From NCBI RefSeq assembly GCF_000721235.1, contig NZ_JOFH01000018.1:1-64000 (forward strand): a DNA stretch of 64,000 nt, read 5' to 3'. Position 1 is the first letter of the stretch; each line of letters starts with the position of its first letter. Below, in pieces: positions 54,003-62,537 of this stretch. The position numbers and the translations under genes are program-made. The DNA comes from Streptomyces olivaceus (lineage in GTDB: Bacteria; Actinomycetota; Actinomycetes; Streptomycetales; Streptomycetaceae). The notes under the pieces were generated by a model. That model did no database searches and was not told where the DNA came from. It was given only the letters and a program-made list of their open reading frames with translations.

Positions 54003-54476
54003 ATGGAAGCGCGACTCAGCCTGTTCACCAACCCGCTCGCGGGCAAGATCCTGCGGCACATCAACTCGGCCGGCAAGGCCGTGTCCGACTCGACGCTGCC
54101 CGCCGCGACCCAGGAGCTGGTCAAGATCCGCGCCAGCCAGATCAACGGATGCGGCTTCTGCCTCGACATGCACACCAAGGACGCCACGAAGGCCGGGGAG
54201 ACGGCGCTGCGCCTGAACCTGGTCGCGGCCTGGCGGGAGGCGACCGTCTTCACCGACGCCGAGCGCGCCGCCCTCGAACTGACCGAGCAGGGCACCCGGA
54301 TCGCCGACGCGCCCGGCGGCGTCACCGACGAGGCGTGGGCGAACGCCGCCGAGCACTACGACGAGGAGCAGCTCACCGCGCTGGTGGGGCTGATCGCCGT
54401 CATCAACACCTACAACCGCCTGAACGTGGTCACCCGGCAGCCCGCCGGCGACTACGAGCCCGGCATGTTCGGCTGA
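54003..54476 (+). CDS. Carboxymuconolactone decarboxylase/AhpD-like protein
   Basis: 157 residues from the ATG at 54003, with GGAGGAG about 7 nt upstream. The AhpD core is helical with the CxxC motif and a nearby His: NGCGFCLDMHTKDATKAGET. These residues form the peroxidase proton-relay in AhpD. The family contains both peroxide-defence and aromatic-ring enzymes; this one resembles the AhpD-like peroxidase branch. Its last 25 bp overlap the convergent P450 gene. Confidence 0.88.
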   Translation: MEARLSLFTNPLAGKILRHINSAGKAVSDSTLPAATQELVKIRASQINGCGFCLDMHTKDATKAGETALRLNLVAAWREATVFTDAERAALELTEQGTRIADAPGGVTDEAWANAAEHYDEEQLTALVGLIAVINTYNRLNVVTRQPAGDYEPGMFG

Positions 54477-55747
54477 CGCCGCTGGCCGGGCACCGGGTCC
54501 GCCGCCCGCCGGTCGCGCCGTCCTGCGGCGTGCAGCAGGACCGGGAGCCGCTGGTGGCCGTTGCTGATCAGCGACGGCACCGGCGGCAGGTCCCGCTCCG
54601 GGTCGGCGAGCCGGATGTCCGGGAAGCGGTCGAAGAGGCTCCGCAGCGCGAGGACGACCTCCATGCGGGCCAGCGGGGCGCCCAGGCAGAAGTGGACGCC
54701 GTGGCCGAACGCCAGGTGCTCCTTGACCGTGCGCGTCGCGTCGAAGGTGTCGGCGTCCTCGTGCCAGTCCGGGTGGCGGTTGGCCGCGGCGTACGAGGCG
54801 AGGATGGCCTCCCCGCGGGCGATGGTGCGCCCGTCGGGCAGCGGGATGTCCGTGACGGCGTACCGCAGCGGCAGGTGCTTGACCGCCGGTTCGTGGCGCA
54901 GCGTCTCCTCGACCACGTCGTCCCAGTCGGCCTCGCCCTTGCGCACCAGGGCCAGCTGGTCGGGGCGGGTCAGCAGGGTGTGCACGGCCTGGTCGATGAC
55001 GTTGACGGTCGTCTCGTACCCGGCGCTGATCATCAGCAGCAGGGTGTCGCGCAGTTCCTCGGGGGAGAGGCCGGCCCCGTCCTCCTCGTCGTCGCGGGCG
55101 GTGATGAGCAGGGACGTCATGTCGTCGCCGGGGCTCTCGCGCTTGGCGGCGATGAGCTGGTCCAGGACCTCGTACAGGCGGGCGGTGTTGGTCTGCGCCT
55201 CGGCCTGGCTCAGCGTGGTGTCGAAGACGCCGTCGACCAGGGCCCGGAAGCGCTCGCGCCGCTCCTCGGGCACGCCCATGAGGTGGCCGATCACCGCGAT
55301 CGGCAGCGGGTAGGCCAGCTCCTGCCGCAGGTCGACCGTCTCGCCCGCGGGGAGGTCCGCGATGCGGTCGACGAGCCGGGTCACGATCTCCTCGACGGCC
55401 GGCTGTATCGCCACTATCCGCCGGGCACTGAAGGCGGGGGCCACCAGCCGGCGCAGCTTGCGGTGGTTCGCCCCGTACGCGGTGAACATGTTCTCCACCG
55501 CCACCCACAGGGCCAGCGGCCAGGTCGCGACGACCTCGCCGAAGGCCGGCCAGTGCGCCCGTCCGTCCTTGGAGACGTCGGGACTGGTGAGGAGCTGTTT
55601 GAGGAGCGCGGGATCGCTGACCGACCAGGCCTGCACACCGAGGACGTCCACGCGGGTGGCCGCGCCGCCCTCCCGCAGCGCGCGGTGCTCGGCGTGGTGA
55701 CCGGCGCCGGAAGGGTCGAGGACGAGGACGGACTGCTGCGTCGTCAT
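54452..55747 (-). CDS. Cytochrome P450, conservon-associated (CYP154-like)
   Basis: 431 residues from the ATG at 55747. Intact P450 features: I-helix AGYETT, K-helix ExxR as EETLRHEP, and heme loop FGHGVHFCLGAPLA with the axial Cys. It resembles the CYP154-type enzyme that commonly pairs with a CYP157-type partner in conservons. The Arg/Pro-rich C-terminal tail overlaps the AhpD-like gene by 25 bp. It is the last gene of the conservon and is separated from the other P450 by a 116-bp gap with CAGCAC/CACGCAG repeats, so it may also have its own promoter. Confidence 0.88.
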   Translation of the reverse strand: MTTQQSVLVLDPSGAGHHAEHRALREGGAATRVDVLGVQAWSVSDPALLKQLLTSPDVSKDGRAHWPAFGEVVATWPLALWVAVENMFTAYGANHRKLRRLVAPAFSARRIVAIQPAVEEIVTRLVDRIADLPAGETVDLRQELAYPLPIAVIGHLMGVPEERRERFRALVDGVFDTTLSQAEAQTNTARLYEVLDQLIAAKRESPGDDMTSLLITARDDEEDGAGLSPEELRDTLLLMISAGYETTVNVIDQAVHTLLTRPDQLALVRKGEADWDDVVEETLRHEPAVKHLPLRYAVTDIPLPDGRTIARGEAILASYAAANRHPDWHEDADTFDATRTVKEHLAFGHGVHFCLGAPLARMEVVLALRSLFDRFPDIRLADPERDLPPVPSLISNGHQRLPVLLHAAGRRDRRAADPVPGQRRQPNMPGS

Positions 55748-55863
55748 GCCTGGCTCCTTGTTGTGCGACGTGGTGCTGGGACGGGTGCTGCTGCGTGGTG
55801 CTGCTGCGTGTGCTGCGACGTGACGTGCGGTTTCCGGCTGTGCGGCTCAACCGGCCGTGCGGC

Positions 55864-57096
55864 TCAGTACGCGTCCTCGTGGGCGACGGGGAACGTGACG
55901 GGCAGCGACTCCAGGGCCCGGTGGAACGGCCCGGGGCGCCAGGCGAGTTCGGCGAGCGGGCGGGCCAGTTCGGTCTGGGGCAGCGCGTCCAGCAGGTGGG
56001 TGACCGCGGTCTCCGCGATGAGATAGGCGTGCGAGCGGGCCGGACAGGTGTGCGGGCCGGTGCTCCAGGCCAGGTGGGCGCGGTTGCCGGCGTGGCTGCC
56101 CGTGGGCATGCCCTCCGTGAGCGCGGGGTCGTTGTTCGCGGCCGACATGGAGATCACCACCGGCTGGTCGGCCGGCAGCAGCACGCCCTCCACGTCGACG
56201 GGGTACGGCGGGTAGGAGATGCAGTAGTTCATCATCGGCGGGTCGGTGTAGAGGACCGCGTCGAGCGCGTCGCGCACCGTGGACAGACCGGCGTGCAGGT
56301 CCGCCGAGAACTCCTCGTCGGTGAGGATCTTCAGGACGGTGTTGCTGATCAGGTTGGTCAGCGGCTCGATCCCGGCGCCGTAGAGCGTGACGAGCTGCTG
56401 GCCCATCTCCTCGTCGGTCAGGTCGGCGGGGTGCAGGGCCAGCCGGGACGTGATGTCGTCGCCGGGATGGAGCCGGCGCAGGGCCACGAGGTCGGACACG
56501 GCCTGGGAGAGGATCCGGTTGCCCTCGCCGGCGTTGGTGGTGTCGAAGATCTTCGCCATGCCGTCGGCGATGCGCTGCCCGATCTCGTCCGGGCAGCCGA
56601 GCAGCGCGCTCAGCACGCTGAAGGCGATGGGGAAGGAGTACTGCGTGAGCAGGTCGGCCGAGCCGGCGGCGCGGAACCCGTCGATGGCGCCGTCGGCGAC
56701 CTTCTCGACCAGGGCGCGCAGTGCGTGCTGGTCGACCCGGTCGAGGGCGTGCACGTTCGCGCCGCGGTAGCGGGCGTGCTCGGCGCCGCCCGAGCGCAGC
56801 GCGTTGGGTCGCCACTCCATCATCGGCCGCACCGGGCACGTCGCCGGGATCAGCTTCTCCCAGGCGCGCGGGTCGGCCGGGAAGTGCAGCGGGTCGTTGA
56901 GGATGCGGCGGGCCTGGTAGTAGCCGATCACCAGGGTCGCCGGGACGCCCGGTGCGAGGTCGACGGGGACCAGGGGACCGTGGGCGAGCCGCATGCGCCG
57001 GTAGGCGGTGTGCGGGTCGGCGGCGAACTCCGGGGCGTACAGGGCGATCCGGCCCGGCGGAGCGGTCGGCGCGGACTCGGCGGAGGGCAACGTCAT
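55864..57096 (-). CDS. Cytochrome P450 lacking the ExxR motif, conservon-associated (CYP157-like)
   Basis: 410 residues from the ATG at 57096, which overlaps the GTPase gene stop as ATGA. The K-helix ExxR, otherwise invariant in P450s, reads DAVLY in RDALDAVLYTDPPMMNY: both Glu and Arg are missing. The heme loop is also altered (WSTGPHTCPARSH in place of FGxGxHxCxG), but the axial Cys is kept. The I-helix is GAGIEP. These features match the CYP157 family of streptomycetes, which is tied to conservons. The catalytic activity is unproven. Confidence 0.9.
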   Translation of the reverse strand: MTLPSAESAPTAPPGRIALYAPEFAADPHTAYRRMRLAHGPLVPVDLAPGVPATLVIGYYQARRILNDPLHFPADPRAWEKLIPATCPVRPMMEWRPNALRSGGAEHARYRGANVHALDRVDQHALRALVEKVADGAIDGFRAAGSADLLTQYSFPIAFSVLSALLGCPDEIGQRIADGMAKIFDTTNAGEGNRILSQAVSDLVALRRLHPGDDITSRLALHPADLTDEEMGQQLVTLYGAGIEPLTNLISNTVLKILTDEEFSADLHAGLSTVRDALDAVLYTDPPMMNYCISYPPYPVDVEGVLLPADQPVVISMSAANNDPALTEGMPTGSHAGNRAHLAWSTGPHTCPARSHAYLIAETAVTHLLDALPQTELARPLAELAWRPGPFHRALESLPVTFPVAHEDAY

Positions 57097-57722
57097 CGGC
57101 GGGACTCCATCAGGGCGGCTGAGCGGTGCTCGGAGAGGTACTCCGTGAGCGTGATCAGGGCGTGCAGGGAGGAGGTGCGGTCGCGGGCGTCGCAGACCGT
57201 CAGGGGGGCGTCGGCGTCGAGGGCGAGCGCCTCGCGCAGCTCTTCCTCGGGGTATACCGGGGCTTCGGCGAAGGCGTTGATGGCGACGGCGTACGGGATG
57301 TCCGCGCCGTCCAGCAGGCCGAGGGCGTCGTGGGAGGCGTCGAGGTCGCGGGTGTCGGCCAGGACGAGGCAGCCGAGGGCGCCCTCGGCCAGGTCCTCCC
57401 ACAGCGGCTGGAACCGGGACTGCCCCGGCAGCCCGAACAGGTACAGGGCGATCCGGCCGCCGGCCATGTGGATGCGGCCGAAGTCCATCGCCACGGTGGT
57501 CGTCGTCTTGTGCGGGGCCCGGCGCAGGTCGTCGACGCCGGCGCTGGCCTGCGTGATCGGCTCCTCCATGCGCAGCGGCCGTACCTCCGAGACGCTGCCG
57601 ATCAGGGTCGTCTTGCCGACGCCGAAGCCGCCCGCGACCACGATCTTGGCCGACCGGGTCACCGTGGCCGGGACGTAGGTGACGGACGGTTCGGGCAGGT
57701 CAGACCATGGAGCGCAGTCCAC
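57093..57722 (-). CDS. Conservon Ras-like GTPase (CvnD type)
   Basis: 209 residues from the GTG at 57722, overlapping the DUF742 gene by 23 bp. Walker A is GGFGVGKTT (about 31-39); the G3 region is LFGLPGQSRF and the N/TKxD-like position reads NAFAEAP. This is the small GTPase of conservons, which cycles on the inner membrane with the roadblock and DUF742 partners. The upstream genes encode those partners and a kinase-like protein; the two P450s follow. Role: developmental or metabolic signalling in streptomycetes. Confidence 0.92.
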   Translation of the reverse strand: MDCAPWSDLPEPSVTYVPATVTRSAKIVVAGGFGVGKTTLIGSVSEVRPLRMEEPITQASAGVDDLRRAPHKTTTTVAMDFGRIHMAGGRIALYLFGLPGQSRFQPLWEDLAEGALGCLVLADTRDLDASHDALGLLDGADIPYAVAINAFAEAPVYPEEELREALALDADAPLTVCDARDRTSSLHALITLTEYLSEHRSAALMESRR

Positions 57723-58053
57723 GGAGTACCTCCTGGAGCAGGTCGAAGTCGGGCTGGTCCTCGGCCGCGGGGGCGGGACTGGCGAGGTGGCCGGAGTCCA
57801 TCAGCGCGGAGACGAGGATGCGCACCGTCGAGGGCGGCAGCTCCAGCGCCGCCGCGATGTCGGCGACGGCCAGGCCGCCGTCCGCGCCGGCGAAGAGCCG
57901 CATCACCCGGCGGGCGTCCGGGGCGAGGGTGTCCGTGGGGCCGGTCGCGGCGATGACCACGCTCTCCAGGCGCACGTCGTCGTGCGCGCGGATCCGGCCC
58001 TGAGTACGGACGTAGGGCCGGATCATGTCGGGATCGCGCCGCGGCCCGCTCAT
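57700..58053 (-). CDS. Conservon DUF742 protein (CvnC type)
   Basis: 117 residues from the ATG at 58053, whose ATGA overlaps the roadblock gene stop. The N-terminus MIRPYVRTQGRIRAHDDVRL is typical of DUF742; the C-terminal half has a helix-turn-helix-like stretch (LPPSTVRILVSALMDSGHL). In conservons it binds the roadblock and GTPase components. It is longer at the N-terminus by about 10 residues than the core domain. Confidence 0.9.
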   Translation of the reverse strand: MSGPRRDPDMIRPYVRTQGRIRAHDDVRLESVVIAATGPTDTLAPDARRVMRLFAGADGGLAVADIAAALELPPSTVRILVSALMDSGHLASPAPAAEDQPDFDLLQEVLRGLRSMV

Positions 58054-58472
58054 ACCGGTGAGCCGCCGTCCGTGACCGGGACGCGCTCCTCCGTGGCCAG
58101 TTCGTGCCCGACCCGGGTGGCGAGCCGCACCATGTGGTGGGAGATCAGACCGACGTCGGCGTCCGGTCCGGTGGTGCACACCGACAGCATGGTGTTCTTC
58201 GCCGCGGTGGTGGTCAGGCCGATGCAGCCGACCGACTCGATGAGCAGCTGTCTCATCCCGGCCCCGCCGGTGAACTCGTCCCAGGCCTTGCCGGCCGCCC
58301 GCAGGGCCGCCGTCAGCGCGGCGAACTTCTCCCCGTCGTCCTGGCCGATCGTCTCGGTACGGGCCTTCAGCAGGCCGTCGCTGCTCATCAGCACGGCGTA
58401 GCGGACGCCCTCGACGGTGCCGAGTTCCTGGTCGAGCAGCCAGCCGAGGCTGTTGGTGTGTGTGTCTTGCAC
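58050..58472 (-). CDS. Conservon roadblock/LC7 protein (CvnB type)
   Basis: 140 residues from the GTG at 58472, two bases after the kinase-like gene stop. The roadblock/LC7 fold: LGWLLDQELGTVEGVRYAVLMSSDGLLKAR, then AALTAALRAAGKAWDEFTGG and LTTTAAKNTMLSVCTTGPDADV. Roadblock proteins regulate the partner GTPase. The Cys residues at the centre (SVGCIGL, LSVCTT) are typical of the conservon branch. Confidence 0.92.
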   Translation of the reverse strand: MQDTHTNSLGWLLDQELGTVEGVRYAVLMSSDGLLKARTETIGQDDGEKFAALTAALRAAGKAWDEFTGGAGMRQLLIESVGCIGLTTTAAKNTMLSVCTTGPDADVGLISHHMVRLATRVGHELATEERVPVTDGGSPV

Positions 58473-58474
58473 GG

Positions 58475-60232
58475 TCAGTGTCCTTCGTCGTGGGCGGCGT
58501 CGCGGCCGGCGGTGTGCGTGGCGCCGGCGTCGGTGCCGGCGGGCCCGGTGGTCTCCCCCTGCCGGCCGCGCCGCGTCCCCGCCGCCCAGGCCGCGGCGAC
58601 GGCGGGCCGTCCGGGCTCGGTGGCGTCGGGCGCGGCGGGTCGGCGCGCGGGGGCGGGGGCGGGGGAGCGCCGGCGGACGGTGAGACCGCTGGCGGTGGTG
58701 GCCGCGGGGCCGGACGCCCCTCCGGAAGGGACGACCGGCTCGTGGGCGGACCCGTGCCCGTGGTCCCGCTCGTGTTCCGGCCGCTCGTGCGCCGGGTCCT
58801 GCCGGACCTCCGGGCGCTCGTGCACCGATTCCTGCTCCCGTCCCGATCCGGGTGCGGCCGCCGGTGCGGGGCCGGCGGTCCGCGGCCCGGCGGCGAGGGC
58901 CTTCGGGGGCTCCGCCGCCGGTGCGGGCGCGAACGCCGGTGACACGGGCTCGTCGACCGGTGCCGCCGGGGCGGGCACGAGGCCGGACGGGGCGCCGCCC
59001 GGCACGGCGGCGGACGGTGCGGCGGAGGCGGCCCCGGGCTGGGCGGCGGCCGGGACGGCGGGCCGGTCGGCCGGCTGGACGACGGGGTGGGCGGCCGTCG
59101 GGCCGACGAGCAGGTTCTTCGGCAGGACGACCATGGCCCGGGTTCCCTGGTAGATGTTCGGCGCGGTCAGCTCGACGCGGAAGCCGTAGCTCTCGGCCAG
59201 CAGGGACGCCACGCGCAGCCCGGTCTGGGGGTGGGCGCCGAGCCGGGTGATGTCGTCGCGCTGCTCGCCGGACATCACGTCGCTGGCCCACAGCAGCCGC
59301 TCGTCGTCCATCCGCAGCCCGGCGTCGTCGAGGATCAGGAAGCAGGCGTGGTGCCCCTGTTCGAGCGAGACGTGGACACTGGCGGCGGGCGGCGAGTATC
59401 GCAGCGCGTTGTCCAGCAGTACGGCGACCGCGTGCACGACGCCCTCCACCGCCCGCCCCTCGACGACCACGGCACCCATCTCGGGGTGCTTGATCCGCTC
59501 GTACCCCTCGATCCGGCCCATGGCCGCGCGCACGATGTCGGTCAGCGTGGTGGCGGGCCACCGCCTGGACAGCTTGTCCCCTGCGAGGACGGCGTAGCCC
59601 GACGAGGTGAGCAGCATCTGCTGCGCGAGGTGGTCGATCTCCACCAGCGTCGCGTACGCCTCGTCGGAGATGTGCCGCCGTACGCCCTGGCTGACGGTCC
59701 GGCCGAGTCTCGCCGCCCGTGCCACGACGTTGTTGGCGAAGCCGCGCACGGCGGCCCTGGCCACGCCGACCGACTCCTGCCGCACCTGCTCGATCTGCCG
59801 TTCGGTGTCCTGCCGCAGCTGCGTGATCTGCTGCTCGGCGTCCTGGCGCACCCGGTCGGCGGTGTTCGCCGCGATCCGGTCGGCGGCGGCCCGCTCCTGG
59901 ATCCGTACGGCCTCCACCGCCGAGGCCACCGCGCCGGGTACCGCCCGCAGCCGCTCGGCCAGCGGTGTCCCGTCGAGCGCCGCCGGCACCATCAGCCCGC
60001 CGTCCGGGCCCGTGCCGCTCTGCCCGCCCTTCGCCGCCGCCGGGACCACGGTGGCGGACAGGTGCCCCACGCACTGCTCGGCCGCGACGAGTTGCAGGGT
60101 GAGGCGGTCGGCGTGCTCGCGCAACTGGTCGGCACGGCGCCGGGCCTGTTCGCCCGTGCGCCTGAATCGCCAGGCGGCCCCGACCGCGGCCACCGCGAAC
60201 AACGCGGTGACGGTCAGAATCAGTTCAGTCAT
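58475..60232 (-). CDS. Conservon histidine-kinase-like ATPase (CvnA type)
   Basis: 585 residues. A single N-terminal membrane helix (about 3-22: ELILTVTALFAVAAVGAAWR), a coiled-coil region (about 100-160, RQDTERQIEQVRQES) and an HATPase domain with the N box DNALRYSPP and G1 box LDDAGLRMDD. The dimerisation helix lacks a clear phospho-His, as in known conservon proteins. From about 380 on it is an Ala/Pro/Glu-rich disordered tail. First gene of the conservon. The 551-bp region upstream (60233-60783) has no acceptable gene and presumably holds the promoter. Confidence 0.9.
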   Translation of the reverse strand: MTELILTVTALFAVAAVGAAWRFRRTGEQARRRADQLREHADRLTLQLVAAEQCVGHLSATVVPAAAKGGQSGTGPDGGLMVPAALDGTPLAERLRAVPGAVASAVEAVRIQERAAADRIAANTADRVRQDAEQQITQLRQDTERQIEQVRQESVGVARAAVRGFANNVVARAARLGRTVSQGVRRHISDEAYATLVEIDHLAQQMLLTSSGYAVLAGDKLSRRWPATTLTDIVRAAMGRIEGYERIKHPEMGAVVVEGRAVEGVVHAVAVLLDNALRYSPPAASVHVSLEQGHHACFLILDDAGLRMDDERLLWASDVMSGEQRDDITRLGAHPQTGLRVASLLAESYGFRVELTAPNIYQGTRAMVVLPKNLLVGPTAAHPVVQPADRPAVPAAAQPGAASAAPSAAVPGGAPSGLVPAPAAPVDEPVSPAFAPAPAAEPPKALAAGPRTAGPAPAAAPGSGREQESVHERPEVRQDPAHERPEHERDHGHGSAHEPVVPSGGASGPAATTASGLTVRRRSPAPAPARRPAAPDATEPGRPAVAAAWAAGTRRGRQGETTGPAGTDAGATHTAGRDAAHDEGH

Positions 60233-60783
60233 CAGGTCCTCACGGATCTACAGCCGTCGGTTCTCAAGGCGTCGGTGTGGGGGAGGCGGCCGAAGCGGGG
60301 CGGCCCGAAGGGCGGGCGCCGCCCGGCCCGGCGACGGCCGGGCGCTCAGCAGGCCGGAGCGGAACGACGCCCCCTACGGGGGCCACCAGGTGCCGGGGAG
60401 CCGGCGACGCGGAAGACGGTGAGGGCGCACGACATGGAACTCCAAGACACGCGAGGGCCTGTGCGAGCAGGGGTGACGACGACGCGGACTCGAAGCGACC
60501 CGGGACCGCGCGTCCCGAGCTGCTCCGAACTCCCGTATCCACGACCGGCGTTCGGCGTACGGCAACGGACCATACCGCTTGTGCTCACTCGTCGTGTCAG
60601 CCTCGTGACCATGAGCAGGAAGCGCAAGCGGAATGGCGCGAAAAATACCCGGATGGGGGCAGAAGCCCTATGGCCGAAAACGAGGTTGGCCCTCCGGGTG
60701 GCAGCCTGGTAGCCGCAGCGCCCCAAGGGTGACGCGGCAGCGGCGGAGCCGATCGCGGGTGCGAGGAACGACCGTCTGTGTGA

Positions 60784-61476
60784 TCAGTCGTCGGTGGCCA
60801 GACGTCCCAGCCACTCCGTCAGCAGGCGCTGTTCCGCCTCGCTGAGCAGCGTCTGCTCGGGGAGGGCGGCGCGCAGGGCGCGAGCCGCGCCCGCCGGGCC
60901 GGAGCCGCGTACGGCCGGCTGATCGACGGTGACGGCGGCGACCATGGACTCCCGCAGGGTGGTCAACAGGGCCGGATCGCGCCGCTCTTCGGGCAGGGAC
61001 AGCCACGTGAGCACCGCACCGCGGGCCGTGGCGTGGATGATCTGGGCCGCGAGTTCCTCGTCCACGCGGAGCCAGCCGCCGGCGGCCAGGCGCCGGATCC
61101 GGCCCATCAGCACCCCCATGCCGGTCCGGAAGGCGGCCGACTCGGCCCGGGTGGGCTCGGCGTACATCAGTGTGTACAGCGCGGGATTGGCCAGACCGAA
61201 CTCGACCGCGACGTCCCAGCCGGCCCGCAGGTCCGCGATGGGGTCCGGCGGGTCGGGGTCGATGCGCTTGGAGGCGAGGAAGGCCGTGAACCCGTGCTCG
61301 GCCACCGCGTCGAGCAGCCCGTCCTTGTCGCCGAACAGCCGGTAGATGGCCGGCGGCTGCAGCCCCGCCGCCTCGGCGACCGCGCGCGTGGTGACCGCGT
61401 CGCGCCCTCCGCGCGTCAGCAGACCGATGGCGGCCTCGACGACCCGCTGCCGGGTCTGGTCGGAACGAGATGGCAT
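60784..61476 (-). CDS. TetR-family transcriptional regulator
   Basis: 230 residues from the ATG at 61476; an in-frame ATG at 61506 is the alternative. The N-terminal helix-turn-helix (about 8-55): TRQRVVEAAIGLLTRGGRDAVTTRAVAEAAGLQPPAIYRLFGDKDGL. The rest is the ligand-binding domain. It is divergent from an NmrA-like gene, which is its likely target. A dyad lies just upstream of the start. Confidence 0.9.
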   Translation of the reverse strand: MPSRSDQTRQRVVEAAIGLLTRGGRDAVTTRAVAEAAGLQPPAIYRLFGDKDGLLDAVAEHGFTAFLASKRIDPDPPDPIADLRAGWDVAVEFGLANPALYTLMYAEPTRAESAAFRTGMGVLMGRIRRLAAGGWLRVDEELAAQIIHATARGAVLTWLSLPEERRDPALLTTLRESMVAAVTVDQPAVRGSGPAGAARALRAALPEQTLLSEAEQRLLTEWLGRLATDD

Positions 61477-61477
61477 G

Positions 61478-61488
61478 TATCGACGATA
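61478..61488. promoter_or_regulatory. TetR operator candidate
   Basis: TATCGACGATA is a perfect 5-bp dyad around one central base, two bases upstream of the TetR start codon. The same intergenic region (61477-61612) is AT-rich for this genome and contains further TTATC half-sites near 61513-61525. Confidence 0.45.
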
Positions 61489-61612
61489 TCGCGGTTCTGT
61501 GCTCATCGGAATTATCAGTGTTATCGTGAAAATGATTCCACTGGAAACAGCAGGGGGGCGCCCGGATCGGCAGCCGGGCAGACAAGTAGACCCTTGAGTA
61601 CAGGAGCGAAAT

Positions 61613-62494
61613 ATGATCATCGTGACCGGAGCCACCGGACAGCTGGGACGCCAGATCGTCGAGCACCTGCTCCCCCGCGTACCGGCCGCCCAGGTCGGCG
61701 TCAGCGTCCGCGACCCCCTGAAGCCGCAGGCTCGGGCCTTCGCCGACCAGGGCGTACGGGTGCGGCGCGGCAGCTACACGGACCCCGCGAGCCTCGCCCA
61801 CGCCTTCGAGGGCGCCTCGCAGGTCCTCGTCGTCTCCGCGGACAGGATGGGCGAGGAGTGCGTCGACCTGCACCGCACCGCGATCGGGGCGGCCGTCGCG
61901 GCGGGGGCCCGCCGCATCCTCTACACCAGCCAGATGGGAGCCGCCGAGGCGTCGCACTTCCAGGCGTGCCGCGACCACGCGGCCACCGAGGAGATACTGC
62001 GCGGCAGCGGAGTCCCCTACACCTCGCTGCGCAACGGCTTCTACGCCGCCAGCGCGGTGAACTTCCTCGACCGGGCCCTGACCACCGGCGAGATCGTGCT
62101 CCCGGCGGACGGGCCGGTCGCCTGGACCGCCCACGCCGACCTCGCCGAGGCGACCGCCGCCGTCCTGGCGGACGAGGGCCGCTTCGAGGGTCCCACCCCG
62201 CCCCTCACCGCGTCGCGGGCGCTCAGTTTCGACGACATCGCGGAGACCGCCGCTGAGCTGACCGGCCGCACCTTCACCAGGGCCCTCGCGCCCGACGCCG
62301 CCTTCCGGGACCAGTTGGTGGACCACGGCGTCCCCGCGGTCGCCGCCGACCAGGTCCTGGGCATCTTCGCCGCCGCCCGCGCGGGGGAATTCGCCGCGGC
62401 CGACCCGGCGCTGGCCGAACTGCTGGGCCGCGAGCCGGCCGGCCTGCGCGACGTCCTGCGGGACGCGCTGCGCGAACGGACGTCCGCCGGCTGA
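61613..62494 (+). CDS. NmrA-like NAD(P)H-binding oxidoreductase (quinone reductase QorB type)
   Basis: 293 residues from the ATG at 61613 with CAGGAGCG about 5 nt upstream. The nucleotide-binding Rossmann motif is VTGATGQLGRQIVEHL (Gly-x-x-Gly-x-x-Gly). It is an atypical short-chain reductase of the NmrA/QorB branch, lacking the usual YxxxK at the normal place; the region SLRNGFYAAS is the family equivalent. It likely reduces quinones or senses redox. It is divergent from and probably controlled by the TetR regulator. Confidence 0.88.
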   Translation: MIIVTGATGQLGRQIVEHLLPRVPAAQVGVSVRDPLKPQARAFADQGVRVRRGSYTDPASLAHAFEGASQVLVVSADRMGEECVDLHRTAIGAAVAAGARRILYTSQMGAAEASHFQACRDHAATEEILRGSGVPYTSLRNGFYAASAVNFLDRALTTGEIVLPADGPVAWTAHADLAEATAAVLADEGRFEGPTPPLTASRALSFDDIAETAAELTGRTFTRALAPDAAFRDQLVDHGVPAVAADQVLGIFAAARAGEFAAADPALAELLGREPAGLRDVLRDALRERTSAG

Positions 62495-62537
62495 TCACGC
62501 CGGGCGGGCGCCCTGGGGCGGGCCGGCGCCCGGCCGG

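Noticed and set aside
60346..60726. A 126-codon minus-strand frame in the gap before the conservon
   Set aside because: No ribosome binding site, no domain, Arg-rich shadow-like composition. I treat 60233-60783 as noncoding.
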